Shown in pieces: positions 24,506 through 38,011 of a stretch of 64,000 nucleotides of DNA. How positions within the stretch are numbered: the stretch's first letter is position 1; each line of letters begins with the position of its first letter. This DNA comes from Ophiura sarsii (Eukaryota > Echinodermata > Ophiuroidea > Amphilepidida > Ophiuridae): contig CM069443.1 of NCBI GenBank assembly GCA_035610835.1, positions 56,933,266-56,997,265 of the forward strand, written 5' to 3'. The translations under genes were made by a program, and so were the position numbers. The notes beneath the pieces are model-generated. The model saw only the letters and a list, made by a program, of their open reading frames with translations. It had not been told where the DNA came from and made no database searches.

Positions 24506-24750
24506 TTTTACTGCAGAAAAATATTATTAATGCTTTCATGCAAAAAGTAAAATGTATTTGATAGCTTAATTTAGGCGTTTTGTTTAATTAAAATACCAGT
24601 AAATAATCATAATGAACACGTGGCATATTTTACTGCAGAAAAACATTATTAATATTTTCATGCCTAAAGTAAAATGTATTTGATAACTTTAGGCGTTTTG
24701 TTTAATAAAAATGCCAGTAAATAATCATAATGAACACGTGGCATATTCTG
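24506..24750 (+). repeat. ~120-bp tandem duplication
   Basis: Two copies share ttactgcagaaaaa, agtaaaatgtatttgata, taggcgttttgttta and aaataatcataatgaacacg. Confidence 0.85.
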
Positions 24751-24839
24751 CAACAGGAACGACACGTACGTATCGATAATACAAAGCTATAGGCCTAGAC
24801 AACTTGTTAACATGACGTATCAAAATCAATTGTTAAACA

Positions 24840-25260
24840 AGATGGCTTCAGGAACGTTTTTCTGGACTTTTTAGTGTTAAAATAGTCATTTTTTTTAGTT
24901 TTAAGGTTTAATTATTTATGCTTAACAAAATGGTTTCAGGAACGTTCTTTTGACCATTTATTTTTTTAAATATAGCCAATTTTCAGGTACTTTATCTAGA
25001 ATTTTTAGTGTTTAAATATCCAATTTCGGAGTGCTATGCGCGAAATAGTTTCGATGTTTTATTATTCAAGCTTTTAAGCAAACAAGATGGCTTCAGGTAC
25101 GTTTTTCTCGACCTTTTTAGTATTACAATAGCCATTTTTTTCGCGCTATGCGCGATGTTATATTCAAGCTTAATAACATGGTTTCAGGAACGTTTTCTGG
25201 ACCATTTTAGTGTACAAATAGTCAATTTTTATGTCACCATTTTAAATTTGTTTTTATATG
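24840..25260 (+). repeat. ~100-bp tandem array, about four units
   Basis: Anchored on ggcttcaggaacgttttt and the variants ggtttcaggaacgttctt and ggcttcaggtacgttttt, with intervening caagctt and gcgctatgcgcga. Short frames over it are not credible. Confidence 0.7.
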
Positions 25261-26506
25261 CACCTTAAAAATGTTTAGGTCGTTTGACATTTCTGTTCTA
25301 GAAATTGCAAGTTAATCTTAATGAAATATATCCCAGGAGAGCTTTCACGAGCCTCTTAGAAACCCTACAACCCATGAGCTTCGAACCCCTGAACCCCACG
25401 CCTTGAGACCCTCCGCTCGCTTTGCTACTCTCTGATGGGTCATTAAATTAAGTCAGCCCCGCCCCTCCGTAAATTTTAAACCTGGATCCGCCACTGCACT
25501 GTCTTGTTTCATTTTCTTCTCCAATAGAATTAAGTGAACGTTACTTTTTCTGTTTTCATTTTAGAGCTTTCATTAAGAAAATTAAATTGTGAACTCAAAT
25601 TTTGTGATAAATGTATGTATGTCAATAAAAAAGCTGCATAAACTATATATTTCAGCATTATACATAAGGAGACGCATGTTGCTTTTTAAAAGCAATTCTT
25701 GTTTACACCATTTAACATAGGCGCCAATTGCACGTTAACGTGCAATTTCTGGAAGTGGTATATAAGTTAGATTATTGATGGGGCATATATTAGCTTCACT
25801 TTAACCCACATTTCACCTTCTGCCCAGAGATGGACAACAAGAATCACTTAGAGCAGTTAGCAGCCCTTGTCCTATAGTCTACATCTTGCGCAATGTATGC
25901 ATTTTATTCAGTGAACAATAACTTCACTTTCTTAAATCAAGTGAGAAGATATGCATACATATCAATATACATTCCATGGTTTTAAATTAATGCATCGACT
26001 TAATTAAAATAAAATAATAGGTTTAAAATAAGGTCTATTACTTTGATTTGCTATGTATATTTATCCACTGCACAAGCAATCAATACACCTGACAGTTTGG
26101 TAGTAGCTAAGAGGATTACGATTTACATTTATTTGTTAAAGGGGCATTTGCTAAATGGGAGTGCGCCCTCAATTTTCCTGCAAAGTGTTTTTTCGCACCT
26201 AAGTAATACTTAGGCATTACTAAATACCAACTTAAACATATTACCTTAATTCGCAGTATATCATGTAATATTTCACCATTTGGTAATTTCGATAGATCAC
26301 ATCGAAATTATCAGCAGAATTCGGCACATATGGCTTCACCAGAATCTCGCGCCATTACTCAAGTTCAACCCTTTTCCCATGAAATATTACGTTTCAGGCC
26401 ATTATACCTTATCTATTGAAACTATTATTTTTTCCCTTCAAATTTCATTTTTTCTTGCCGATCTCTTCGTGCCCCTTTAAGTTGCCTTGCCTGGGATAAC
26501 CATATA

Positions 26507-27110
26507 CACCTAACACAAAAGTTCCAGACCAGGTACTTTGATGCTGGCTCAATCCAAACTCAATAATCGGCCGTACCAGAAATCTGAGATGTATATTAAA
26601 TGAGCAAATTTCTTCGCCGTAGTTTGATAACTCATCATATAAATCGAGTGGATAGTTTTGAAGTTATGATGGTTTAAATGATCACAAATAACGAAAACAA
26701 TGATGCATTAAAATTGGGATTCTATGGGATATCATTGCTTTAGCCTACGTGATTATAGGCAGTGGAAATGTGGGTGTAGGGGTGTGTGTGTGTAAACTTG
26801 TAAAGACTACCCGTGTCAAGCCTGTTACCCATTCATCTTGACTGGTTCAGATAGCGCACAGTGGACGATACAAACCAATGCTATAATCCCATAGAAAACC
26901 AATTTAGCGCAATTCAAGTTTAGCGCGCGTGGATATTGAAATCATCATAACTTTAATTTTAATAGTATCCATTCGATTTTTATCAAACTACGGAGAAGAA
27001 ATTTGCTCATGTACACTATGTATCGCAAATTTGTGGTACCGATTATTGATGTTGAATTAGCGGATTAGCCAACATCAAAGTACCTGGTCTGGAACTTTTT
27101 GTGTTTGGTG
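26507..27110. mobile_element. 604-bp element with TA target duplication and ~220-bp inverted repeats
   Basis: TA at 26505-26506 and 27111-27112. Ends CACCTAACACAAAAGTTCCA and (reverse) CACCAAACACAAAAAGTTCC, both followed by gaccaggtactttgatg. Pairing resumes further in at aatttcttc.ccgtagtttgat. There is no transposase frame. Confidence 0.85.
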
Positions 27111-27842
27111 TATATTATCTCTCTATACTGCGGAGATAGCAGTAACATTTTATCACAAATATTTCCATCTATTTTCCGACAGCCATGGAATGTTAAATTA
27201 TTATGTATAGTAACAATCAAATGTATTTCTATCACTAGGCCTATAGTGAAAAATCATATTTGTAATTTCACTTAAAAATAAGCAATTTCATCTTCATAAT
27301 TGCAGGTAAAAAAAAATGACGGGCAGCTCATTCTGTAACTGCATCATAAATATCAAAACTTGATGCACCGTACTATTTTGAATTGTGGCAAAACAACAAA
27401 ATAAAAAAATTAAACAACATTTTGCGCTCCGGCTGCCTTTTAGATAATTTTGTTAAAAGAAGTAATTGATTCAAGAGAGACTTGTTGTTTCATGAGTGAA
27501 CAACACATCAAAGACATGTAAATACATGGTATACACAGGGTTAGTAACAAACACCTGTACTCAACTTTGAGATTTTATTTCTAAAACCTCTGCACATATT
27601 TCTCAGATTTATTCGGCAGGGGTCTTTAGCTTTCGAAAGAATTTTAGTTGGTTAAAATTGGTTGAGGAAAATATGTTTTATGCCCATTTATAGATAAGGT
27701 GTACATTTTAAAAACCGAACAAGATTTTTTCCCGGTTTCACCATTGCGTAACAGCACAGTCACCTCTTGAGGATCAAGTGGATCAACAATGTCAAGTGCC
27801 CGGTTTCCATTCCATCCTGATTCCATGCATGGGAGAACTTAC

Positions 27843-27891
27843 CGGGGAGAATACATAGATTTAAAATAGAGATCCAGTACGCCGCCGCCAT
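27843..27891 (-). CDS. Possible first coding exon (MAAAYWISI...)
   Basis: On the minus strand, AAAATGGCGGCGGCG, a very common start context in animal genes, opens 16 codons (MAAAYWISILNLCILP) plus one base, then a full-consensus donor CCG|GTAAGT. The hydrophobic peptide could begin a signal sequence. No partner exon was found at lower coordinates, so this rests only on start context and donor. Confidence 0.3.
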
Positions 27892-28188
27892 TTTGAAACC
27901 ATCATGGGGACAAAATTGGAGGTATGTCGGTATTTTCTGTAAATGCTCGTGAGCATTCGGAAAGTGTCATTCTTTCCGCGTATTTCAAACCATGGTCCAA
28001 CGCGTACGCAGTCGCTGCCAAAAATAACGCGGAGATTTATAAGTTGCGCGCATCAACGGTCCGGCGAAGCTTCACTTCGACAGCCACGCAAACCGGGAAA
28101 TTCATTTGCAAATGCCAGTAGACCAAGTTTATACAGGTCTTTTACTAGTTAACTTTAAATGTCACTACTGAATCTCATATACTTAAAT

Positions 28189-28857
28189 AAAAAAAGAAGG
28201 TTTGTTTGCCCAAACAAGAGTTGAAAAAAGTGGGTCGGTATAGGTTGATTACTTTTTTTCTTTTTTTGGCTATAGACACCTATAGAGAAGAAAAGGACTA
28301 TACAATTTGATGTTATATACACTTTAATGTTCTTTAAAACCCTGACCTTTCTACACTGCGATTCACTACGTCAAAAACAATGTCCACGCGCATGCTTTAG
28401 CATTTCATTCGATGACATCATTAACCAAGCTGAAATGTGTGTACAAAATCGCTGCCCGGGTGAGTGTTGTCAAGTTAGCCGAGTGGTCCCCCTCCCCCGG
28501 TTTACACACCGTAAAACATAGCCTGGCTGGTTTGGGCTAATACATGTATTTTGTTTTAATAGTGCAGCTGGTATCCTGTAGTACCACAGATTTGACTATC
28601 TGTGGTTATAGTACAAACCTTCATACCATGCTGGATGGTCTGACATGTTCTGTTTTTCACTAGATAGCAGTAGATCTTGGATTTGCATCTCCTTAGTGTT
28701 TTAAAGGGTGGATATGTTGGAATAAGTCAATACAGGGCAGTTGTGTTGATTAGTTTGGCAAATAAAGATGAAAATATCATTTAATACATATATTATTAAA
28801 CATAAAACATTTTATGGGTCGGTCGTGTTTGGGCATGCAAACAAACCTTTTTTTAGG
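28189..28857. mobile_element. ~670-bp inverted-repeat element
   Basis: aaaaaagaaggtttgtttgc and (reverse) aaaaaaaggtttgtttgcat pair and both run into gcccaaaca. It contains a gggtcggt motif like the MITEs at 3501 and 8686, so it may be a distant relative. Confidence 0.6.
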
Positions 28858-29039
28858 CCTAAGTTATCAAATGATTGAGGAACCACTGTGCGGGCCGATG
28901 ATGGACAACACTAATTTATAATACAGTGACAGTCGTGAAATGATGAGTGTGAATGAAAGAGAGAAGTCCCGTGTTTCAGATTAGCTGCCATGTGAACTTT
29001 TATATATACAACCTGCCTGGTGAATTATCTCCAAATTAT

Positions 29040-29320
29040 TATTACCCGAAATAGTTTTTTTCAAAGAGCGGCCAAAGATGCCCAAATATACGATGGTGTG
29101 TTCTTTAAAAGCGGCCAACGAAATTATGATATGAATTATATACTTTTAGTCCAGTAACCAATGTATGGGTCGTTCTAAATTGAAATATTTTCTTTCAAAA
29201 TTGTGATAAAATAGTGGTCAACGATGCCCAAAAATACATAATGGGTCGTTCTTTAAAAGCGGCGTACGAAATTTATAATATGACTTTTAGTCCTGTAACT
29301 AAATATGTACATGATTATGT
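29040..29320 (+). repeat. ~160-bp direct duplication
   Basis: Two units share gatgcccaaa.atac, gttctttaaaagcggc and cttttagtcc.gtaac. Confidence 0.65.
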
Positions 29321-29499
29321 CGTTCTTTACATGATCATAAATGACGAACAAATAAAGGGTTCAATTTTTTTTTTCTCCCTCCCCTTATATTCGAGAATGT
29401 TTGTTTGTATTACTCCAGATAAGATGAGCCGTTTTGGGAAATTTAAACAGTTATGAAAAGGTGAAACCCTTGGCTACCTACATAAAGTTTCCGCTTTTG

Positions 29500-29840
29500 A
29501 TACCATGTTTACTTCTCCCAAAACAGTCACATTTCCTCAAATGATGTTTTCAGAAAAAGTGGCACTTACCTGTATTGGATTGTGACAAATTTAATCTTAA
29601 CGGAAACATCATTTTGGGAATATTTAACTTTTTGGGGAAAAGTAAACATGACATTGAAAAGGGGAAACTTTGTACGGATAGCTAAGCGTTTTTTCTTTTC
29701 AGAAAAGTTTCAATTTCTTAAAACGTCTAATTGTGTTATACAAACAAAATTGTAAAGGATTTTGAAAATTGCCACTGTTTCTGAGAACATCGTTTTGGGA
29801 AAATGAGACAATTTTGGGAAAAGTAAACATTTTGTGGAAA
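29500..29840. repeat. Inverted repeat pair
   Basis: gtttacttctcccaaaacag and ttttcagaaaaagtggca at the left pair with tgccactgtttctgagaaca and ttttgggaaaagtaaaca at the right. A third partial copy lies between. Minus-strand frames here are not convincing. Confidence 0.55.
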
Positions 29841-30689
29841 GCCCGGAGCACTTTCTCTTTTCACAAATTTTAAATTTCTGAAAACGATTAATCCCGGATT
29901 TATGCAAACAAACTTGGTATAATTTGCGTACAAAAATATCAGAGAGAGAGTTTTTAAATTTACTATTACACGCCCTGCTCGGACGATCTGTTGGAAAAAT
30001 TATCAACGGTCGTGAAATTAGAGTCAGGGTGTATAAAAACATGTTCATTAGCCTACTATATGCTACAAAATCCAATATTGTGATTATTGAAAAAATGTAA
30101 TTTCTTGCAAGTTTTTCACCTCGTCTCAGCTTTGCACATGTACCCACAAAAGTAGAATGTTTCACTGGATCATACGTTTCTGCCCAGGATGTTTTAACTT
30201 GACCTTTTCGGCTTATAAAGACTCACAAAACCACCCAAAATGTATAAATATAGCAAAACTTTTTGGCTCGCTACGCTCGGCATTGGTATAATTTCAAACA
30301 ATGAAAGACACAAATCATAACATTATTGGCCGTTCAGATAGGGCACAAACCGAAATTGCCAACGTATCCATTAACAAAATTCTGAAGAAAAAGATAGCCG
30401 GCTATGTGACAACTTGTTTGGTTTTTTGGTGGGGGCGGGAGGGGGGGGGGGGGGGGGGGGGGGGGCAAGGGCAAAAAGCTTCTGGTTAGCAGGGGAGTCA
30501 TGTAATTTTTATTTTCAGCTGTAGGGGGTAGGTAATTTTGACAAACGAGTCTCGAATTTGTCCCAACCCGCCCTCCACTATAAATAATGAACGGTCCCTA
30601 AAGCTGCCGTTTTCAGACCAGTGAGGTGTTAACATTTCCCTTCAATAGCTTTAACGCACACCTATGACGTCATGACATTGTTTTCTCAC

Positions 30690-30860
30690 TCCATTATTTT
30701 CCAAGAATGGAGAGATAGAACAATAACACGCCATTCGTAAATTTACGAATGGAGAGTTATTGTTAAGAATGGAGAGTTATTGTTAAGAATGGAGAGTTAT
30801 TGTTTAGAGAACAACATCCCTCCATTCGTAAATCGAGAGCCATGGAGAGTTGTTTTTCTC
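30690..30860. repeat. gaatggagagttattgtta array with 22-bp perfect palindrome
   Basis: Three tandem gaatggagagttattgtt units follow a perfect palindrome ccattcgtaaatttacgaat ending gg (30731-30752). It is related to the cluster at 19370-19480. Confidence 0.75.
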
Positions 30861-31959
30861 TCCTTAGATATCTCTCACCCCTACAGAAATAAATACAACA
30901 ATAATTGATTACAGACACACACACACAGAGGTGAACTCCTTTTTCCAGAATACCATAATTAAATTAATCGTATTTTAGCTCGAAACATTTATTTTATACA
31001 ATACAAATACAATACCATTGCCTTCAAGTCGAAATACCATGAAAATGTATCAACATTCTGTCGTTGCACAATACCATTGCTTTCAAGTCAATATTTTGAA
31101 AATTTGGATATCAAAACTCTCTTTCTTCGTACAATACAATCAAACAACACCATTACTATCAAATCAAGTCAATATTTTGTACATTTATTAATCGTAATTG
31201 AAGCAAAATGTATCCAATTTATAACAAATATACATGTACGTTTGTTATTGTACACACGCATATTATGAGCATTTTATACACTTATATTTTTCAATCTTTA
31301 TTTTCAAAGACTGTTTTACTAGATTCCTTGTTAATATCACATAAATAATAACATCTTTTGTATCATTTAGTCATATATACACATAATATTTCTTCATTTA
31401 TGTTAAGGATAATAGACGAGTATCACGACATTCGTGGACAATTCTTTTCCACGAATGGCGTGAATACGAGGCCATTATCCGACTTAACGCACATCTAGGA
31501 CGTCATACAATTGTTTTTGATTTCTCAGGATAATTTTGCATGAGCTGCTGACATTATTTGCATTGTCCTTACGAATGTAGTGAAAAACACACCAATACCC
31601 TTACGAATGTAGTGAAAAACACGCCAATACATTATTGACCCTTGAAGGGCAATGACATTATAGCCAATGCATTATAGGCCCTTGAAAAGAGGCAATGACA
31701 TTTGCATAACCACATATTAAGGAAAGTATATGATAAGTGTTGTAACTTTAAAGAAACTTGAAAGATATAAATTGATCATGTAGTCATATTCATTGATAAA
31801 TTACGTACGCCGAAGGCTGACTATATAGTTTTGTTTTGCCATTTTAAGGGTGTTGCTCTAGCCAAATAGTTTAGCCCAATGACGCGAAATGAGGACAAGG
31901 CTAAATTTACATAGAAGTTGTACGGTAGAGCTCTGTTTCGATTTCGAAACACACCCCGT

Positions 31960-32600
31960 TGCTGCGTCGCGCAAAATATAGAGTTATAGATACTTGTGAG
32001 AATAAATAATTACATTTATAGGTAAAATATAGGTGTCTAATTATCCCGAAGTTTGGTCGAGATTCAAACCATCCAGGAAAGTGGTGTAATCGATGGTTCA
32101 ATTGTGATTTTGTACGATTTTTTTTAGTAGAAAATGCGTAACGAGTCGGTCCTGTGAATATTCTAGAAGACACCCACAAGGTCGCTTAACGCAAAATATC
32201 GAGTTACGGGTGTTTGTTAGACTAAATAATGCTATATGTAGGTAGAGTATAGATTTCTCATTTGTTGGAGTATTTTTTCGACAGTCAATTCACCCAGGAA
32301 AGTATTGTAATCGATGGTCCAATTGTGAATTTGTAGCATGTTTTTGAGCAGAAACTGCGTAACAGCCATTTTGTTTCTATTTCCAAAAGCATCTATAATT
32401 AGGCACTCCGTACGCGTCGTCCAAAATATCGAAAAATACGCCCATGTTAAAATAAATTATGGTATATGTAGGTAAATTGTAGGGTTCTAAAGAACTGGCT
32501 CTGTTGTCGAAATTCAATTCATCCAGGAAAGGTGACAATCGATGGTATTTGTAGCATGTGTTTGTGGATAAAATGGCGTAAAATGGCATGTTACAATATA
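31960..32600 (+). repeat. ~226-bp tandem repeat, three units
   Basis: The anchors ccaggaaag...aatcgatggt recur at about 32069, 32293 and 32521, with shared tatgtaggta and gcgtaac blocks. The minus frame over it is not credible. Confidence 0.75.
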
Positions 32601-32953
32601 TTGGGCTGTTTACGTGCGGGAAATATTGCAACGGCTAGCACACAGGCCGATGTGTCACTGTACATTACCGAGATTGAAACCTCTGAGTGTGATAGCGCCC
32701 TCTATTTGCGAGTTACCTCACGCGTTTCATGTGCCCTTTCGTGTTGTCAATGATAGCGTTGTCAAGATAGCGCCCTCCTTTTACAAGTCACATTTTGCGT
32801 ACCCACGCACATAGATGCCCATCCCTGGTGGACTTTAAATCGGAAACGATGCGTCTCAGTTCGCCTAAAATAAATATCGTCAATTCCTTCGTTTTCGAGT
32901 AATTTTCAACAGGCAGATTTATTCCTGGATTGCGAGCGTAACTGAAACTGTGA

Positions 32954-32968
32954 ATGGCCGGGGAAACG
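32954..32968 (+). CDS. Possible minimal first coding exon (MAGET)
   Basis: ATGGCCGGGGAAACG is followed directly by GTAAGT. The upstream 100 bp has modest CpG content. Five codons in phase 0 could begin a plus-strand gene with its next exon far downstream, but no matching exon was identified. Confidence 0.22.
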
Positions 32969-33295
32969 GTAAGTGTTTGTCTATTAATAACTTTCATGAC
33001 TTTATTATAACTTGAAGTTGAAGTTGAAAATGTGTAAAATTAATATGATAAAATAAGCTTTTTTATTTATTTAGTTTAAGTTTTGGTTGCGATTGACATT
33101 TGACATGTTGAATTGAATAGGGCTTGATAAAGTGTAGCTCTGAATCCTAGCTCTATCTCATCTAGACTTATAATAGTAGTGATGGTCAATAAATCATGAA
33201 ATTAATAACGGGTGATTGCGATTTTTGGATGATATCTCTTTTCATTACAATTTACAATGTTAACTTTTTTAGTAGTTCGACCAGGAGTTATTATA

Positions 33296-33335
33296 ACTAG
33301 CGGGACGCCCGTTCTTCGAACGGGCTCCCGCTAGT
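33296..33335. repeat. GC-rich hairpin with one-base bulge
   Basis: ACTAGCGGGACGCCCGTTC pairs with GAACGGGCTCCCGCTAGT around a TTC loop, with a single bulged base. It is in an AT-rich setting, with no U-run or gene beside it to suggest a function. Confidence 0.7.
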
Positions 33336-33599
33336 AAGTAGCGCCTATCAGACAGAACCCCGGTGAAATAACACATAAGTAGCTATACGAAAATTTGTCT
33401 CGAAATTGGTAAGAATACATATAATGCATAGGCCTATTTCCTTACCTGAAATTGCCGCCCCCGCACCGTGGTTATCTCAACACCCAAGGCCTAAACCTTA
33501 ATCATCTCCCCAAGCTGTATCCCCTGGTTTATACTTTTAACCACACTATTCCCTTCCACTTCGTGACTCTCCCTGTTAGTGTTACGCACTTTAGTATCA

Positions 33600-33900
33600 C
33601 ATTTCTTCATTAACTCCCTGCCTCCAATACCTCATTACTTCGTGGCCTCCCCTCGCCCGCCCGCCCCGTAATGTCCGATATAAACCTTCAAGGCCTAAAT
33701 TAACCAACTCCCATAGCGTTCTTCAGTAACCCCTTGCCTCCCAAACCTCATTACTTCATGGCCTCCCCTCGCCCCCGCCCCCACCACCCCTCCCCGGGGC
33801 CTTCCCCTGCCGTCTCTTGCCCGCCGTCCCCGCCCCGCCCCTACCGCCCGCCATGTGCTTATAAACATTCAAGGCCTAAATTAACTAACTCCCGTAGCGC
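33600..33900 (+). repeat. ~175-bp tandem duplication, C-rich
   Basis: Two units share acctcattactt.gtggcctcccctcgccc and caaggcctaaattaac.aactccc. The Pro-rich frame across it is an artefact of C-rich repeats. Confidence 0.65.
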
Positions 33901-35058
33901 AGCGTATTTCTCCAATATTTGCCCGCTCGCGTGTGTAGGCGTGCGTGGGTGTAGTGCGTGTGAGCGTTTATTTTGCACGGCGCACAACGACGCGTTAGTG
34001 TTAGGCGCCGAATGCATGGTTGCAATACGCATGAAGATAAACAAAACAAACACGGCCCGTATCCATGGATTTTCATGGTTTTTTACTCATATCTCGGTCA
34101 ATTCTGTACGGTTTTCAGCCATTTATAGTTTATAACACTCACATTATAATCATCTTTTATCAGTGCAAAGTTAACGGCGTTTAGTTACAAACTGAGAGAG
34201 CTTTATGGATACATACATACAACATACGGCAAATTATAGTAAGATAACTCCTTGGTTCGACAGCCTAAAAAGGGCATTCAAATTCAATCCAGTAAAGTAG
34301 GCCTATTTCTTGGAATAAGTAAAAATATCAGTGACATGATATCTTGCTAGCTAGACGTCCCGTACGGAAAATTATAAGACTGACATGATTGTATTATTTA
34401 TTTTGTATGCATTAAATTTTTTAAATTAATCAATTGCAAGCCCGGGACTAGCGGGGACTATATAAATATCATAACAATGAATTTTATTCCAGTCACGCCA
34501 GCGTTCATCCAAAATCAAATGTTGAATTTGCAGCATGAAGAGCCTTGACAACCACGCCACAACGCGATCATACGTGACATGAATAAACATGAACTTACAT
34601 AATTGTCCAATCATGCAGCGTGGGGCATGGGGTCTTGTTGATTGGGGCCGCGATCGGACAATTACCTAGATTTGTTTACAAGTACGTCACATCTTCCGGT
34701 TTTACTGCGCCCTTGTCACACGATTGACACGGTCACACACAATACGTACGCCCTGGCAGTCGCATGGGACACTGAAGAATAGTATACGATTTGATCGAGA
34801 ATTCTTTGTTTTTGATATACATTTGTAGGACCGGGTCGTACAAATTGCAAATATGACGTCCCGGGACATTCATGTACGGACGGTCCTTGCAGAGCAAGGC
34901 ACCAGTCCCGGCCAGGACAAAGTGTATGCCCCGGCTCACAGTCTGTGGGTCGGTTTATAATTTCTTTCTGCAAACATAACGGGATGGATTTCTACTTGTT
35001 CCCTACATGTATGTGTTATTTAGGCTTATTCCATCAATTCAAGCACATCACATTTGCT

Positions 35059-35494
35059 CAGGGATGGAACTTCAGATTTTTTCAACTAGCCAGTCGGGCA
35101 GGTAACTCACAGAATCTACCTGCCCGACAAAAATTCTACCAGCCCAAGGTTTTTTCATAACATTTTGCAGCAAACAATGCAATACTACTTTAAACTACAT
35201 TTACATGTTTTTGTCTTTATTGTACGATGTTCCATTGTAAACCTAGCCCGTAACAGCTCCTTGTATTCATCATGTTCATCAATCCAATACTCTCTTTAAT
35301 CTCCTATCAACCTGATCTCCACTATCATCATGACACACGATCATGTGATGATGAAATTACCCTGAACTGTTACTTATACACTTTGAGCTTCAAAAATGTT
35401 ACCCGCCAGTCGGACGGGTACCTTTGAATCTTCACCCGCCCGACACGAAAGTTACCCGCTATGGGCGGGCGGACGGGTCTTATTTCCATCCCTG
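35059..35494. mobile_element. 436-bp hAT-like MITE
   Basis: Ends CAGGGATGGAACTTCAG and (reverse) CAGGGATGGAAATAAGAC. Flanks CATTTGCT (35051-35058) and CACTTGCT (35495-35502) are an 8-bp duplication with one mismatch, as expected for hAT. The interior repeats cagtcgg.c.ggta blocks in both orientations. Confidence 0.8.
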
Positions 35495-35692
35495 CACTTG
35501 CTCTAGTAGCTTATTTATATCATGTATCTACAATGTATACGTCCGGGGTGGGGTGTACATTTGTGTACCCTAGCGTACGCCCCGGCTGCAAATTTATTAA
35601 ACGTAAAGAACATTTGGCCAAACACTGTATACTAAGCAAAAAATCACGTATAAAGTGGGGAAGACTTCAAATATAAATCCAAATCAGCACAA

Positions 35693-36119
35693 AGGCCAAA
35701 TAAAAAAACAACCAGTTTCTCGTCCCCGCCCGCTTCCTTTTTGCTGGCCGGCTCCTTTTTTTATTTTAAAAAGTTGTTTTTTTTAACCCCCAAAACACTT
35801 TTTAACCACAAAAGGTATCGTTTTTTTCAATGTTAAGTCAAATAAATGTATAAACACATGTAGGCCCTATTTTGTTTTTCCTTTTGTTTTCAACAAAGTT
35901 GTAGCCAATACAAGTCTGAAAACGGTGTTAGAAAAGGTGGCTGTCATTTAAGAAACAACAGCAACTGGAAAAAAGGTCGAACGCGGATTTTTTTTATTTT
36001 TTAAAAATCAGTCCGCCATTTTGGATCCGCTATTTTGAGGAAAAAAAGAAAACAAAAAAGGGGCCTCCTTCCTTGTTTCGAAAAGCCCGGACGAGAAACT
36101 GTTTTTTTTTATTTGGCCT
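35693..36119. mobile_element. Inverted-repeat element inserted in another MITE
   Basis: aggccaaataaaaaaaca and (reverse) aggccaaataaaaaaaaaca pair, and both continue agtttctcgtcc. The flanks (35588-35632 and about 36222-36335) are the two halves of a copy of the 12597-12716 MITE. Confidence 0.65.
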
Positions 36120-36475
36120 AAATCACAGTTGAAACAGGACAAACAGATGACAACTGCACAGACAATGTGGCAGGCATTCTGTCAGAGCAGGAGCAACTAG
36201 GCCTATACAAATACAATGGACATGTATCATGATGTATCAGTCTCATCATGTACATGTATGCCTATACTATACTATACGCTTTTATATTCCGTCAATGTAT
36301 CAAATGTTGTAAATGGTAACTAATATCGCCCCCCGGCTAGGGGGACACAGTTTGTACGTCCTGTACACTCCCACGCATAGCCGGGCACCGGTATATTAGC
36401 GATGTACATTCGCCATGTCCCAGGTCCCCAAGAGCTGGGCTTACAACAAGTGCATTTTAACAATATTTTATTTTT

Positions 36476-36626
36476 TTATGTTCACTTTTACAAGGATTTC
36501 AATATTTTATTTATTTTTATTTATTTTTTTAAACTGTTTAAAAAATCGCATTCCACATTTTAGGGTTTTGAAAAAAAACTGAAGAGCTTTGAGACAACAG
36601 ATTTTTTTAAATTATAGCCTTACGGG
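36476..36626. mobile_element. Truncated copy of the MITE at 1090-1393
   Basis: Shares ttcacttttacaagga, cgcattcca, ttttgaaaaa, ctgaagagc and the right end ttaaattatagcctta with the copy at 1090-1393. The left half is missing. Confidence 0.7.
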
Positions 36627-37266
36627 ACGTGTAGCAAGACAGCACCGGCGTCAGGGATAGCACTGGATCAAAAATGTGAGAAGTCCCATGACATTTTTAG
36701 GACCCCGTAGGACTTCAAAAAAACAAATTTAAGGGGTCCCCAAGAAAATTGAGGGGTCCCGAAGTTTAGGTATTTGAACAATTTACTTTTTTATGGACAT
36801 GGACAGTTTTGATGAATTTATATTATGAGCAAAGGATTGATAATGTAATTTACAGAATTTCTTAAGGTTTCCATTTCCATTCATCGTCAAATTTAATTTT
36901 AATGGGTCCCTTCAATTTTGATCGGGACCCGCAAGTCTTTCCTATTTGAAACCTGATGCGTCACTATAAGAAAGTGAGAGGTCTAGGACGCGTCAGAATG
37001 CGACCCCTGACCGGGGTACATATTATTTGATCATTAAACATGAATCATGATAATCTGAAGCAAAATTTTGACTAATTTTATTCAGAAAGGTTGAAAAATA
37101 TTGATAGATGAAACACCGCCTACATGTAGATGTAGACAGTCGGTGTCGTAAATTTACCGTAGCAGGAACAAATAGAGGGATCCTACAAAAATGTAATTCA
37201 AGACAGCTATGTTGGAAATAGAATACTTTTGAGATATTCAACCAAGACACTCATTCTTAGCAAATA

Positions 37267-38011
37267 AACTGCTCACACAAAGTTAGGAAACTTTTTTTAA
37301 TCAAGTATATTTTTATTATTTATTACCCTCTTGTATTATGTTGCATATCAATGGAAAGCTGAAGTGTTCTTCTTTAAAATGATACCAAATGTGCAATGAT
37401 GACATGTTGCTGGACTTGGCCACATGAATGAGAATGAGGCAAAGTCACAAATCAAATGTGCCAAAATTACCGTTATCTGTGCTAAACAGTCAATAGGTAA
37501 TGGCACGGGCTCTCTCCAAATCTGTTAAACGCGGCATATTGAAACTGCAAAACGTTTACCGTGTCTCAGAAAATTGTACAAGTTGTAGGCCTAAACCTTT
37601 CATCACTTACCTTCATGACCTTCCACCTGGAGTCATTGTTAACCCAGTCTTGCAAATACCCAAATAATGGTTTTCTAAAGAGATGAGGGTTGGGGTGTGT
37701 GTGTTGTGCTCACTGGTGCTAATCTTTGTGTAAACCATTCATGGTTCTCAAGCATGACCGGTTTGATTATTGATCATTACCTATTGACTATTTAGCACAG
37801 ATAACGGTAATTTTGGCACATTTGATTTGTGACTTTGCCTCATTCTCATTCATATGGCCAAGTTCAGCAACATGTAATCATTGCAAATGTGGTATCATTT
37901 TAAAGAGGAACACTTCAGCTTTCCATTGATATATAACAGATACAAAGAGGGTAATAAATAATAAAAAATATACTTGATTCAAAAAAGTTTCCTAACTTTT
38001 TGTGAGCAGTT
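37267..38011. mobile_element. 745-bp element with TA target duplication and ~230-bp inverted repeats
   Basis: TA at 37265-37266 and 38012-38013. Ends AACTGCTCACACAAAGTTAG and (reverse) AACTGCTCACAAAAAGTTAG. The arms stay similar to about 37500 (ccaaaattaccgttatctgt). The first 17 bp match the element at 52053-52518. There is no transposase frame. Confidence 0.9.

Noticed and set aside
29710..30165. 151-codon minus-strand frame
   Set aside because: It overlaps an inverted repeat and has no domain, no plausible start context and no supporting splice signals.
33734..34135. Pro-rich 133-codon frame
   Set aside because: It begins inside a C-rich tandem duplication and continues into sequence with no coding character.
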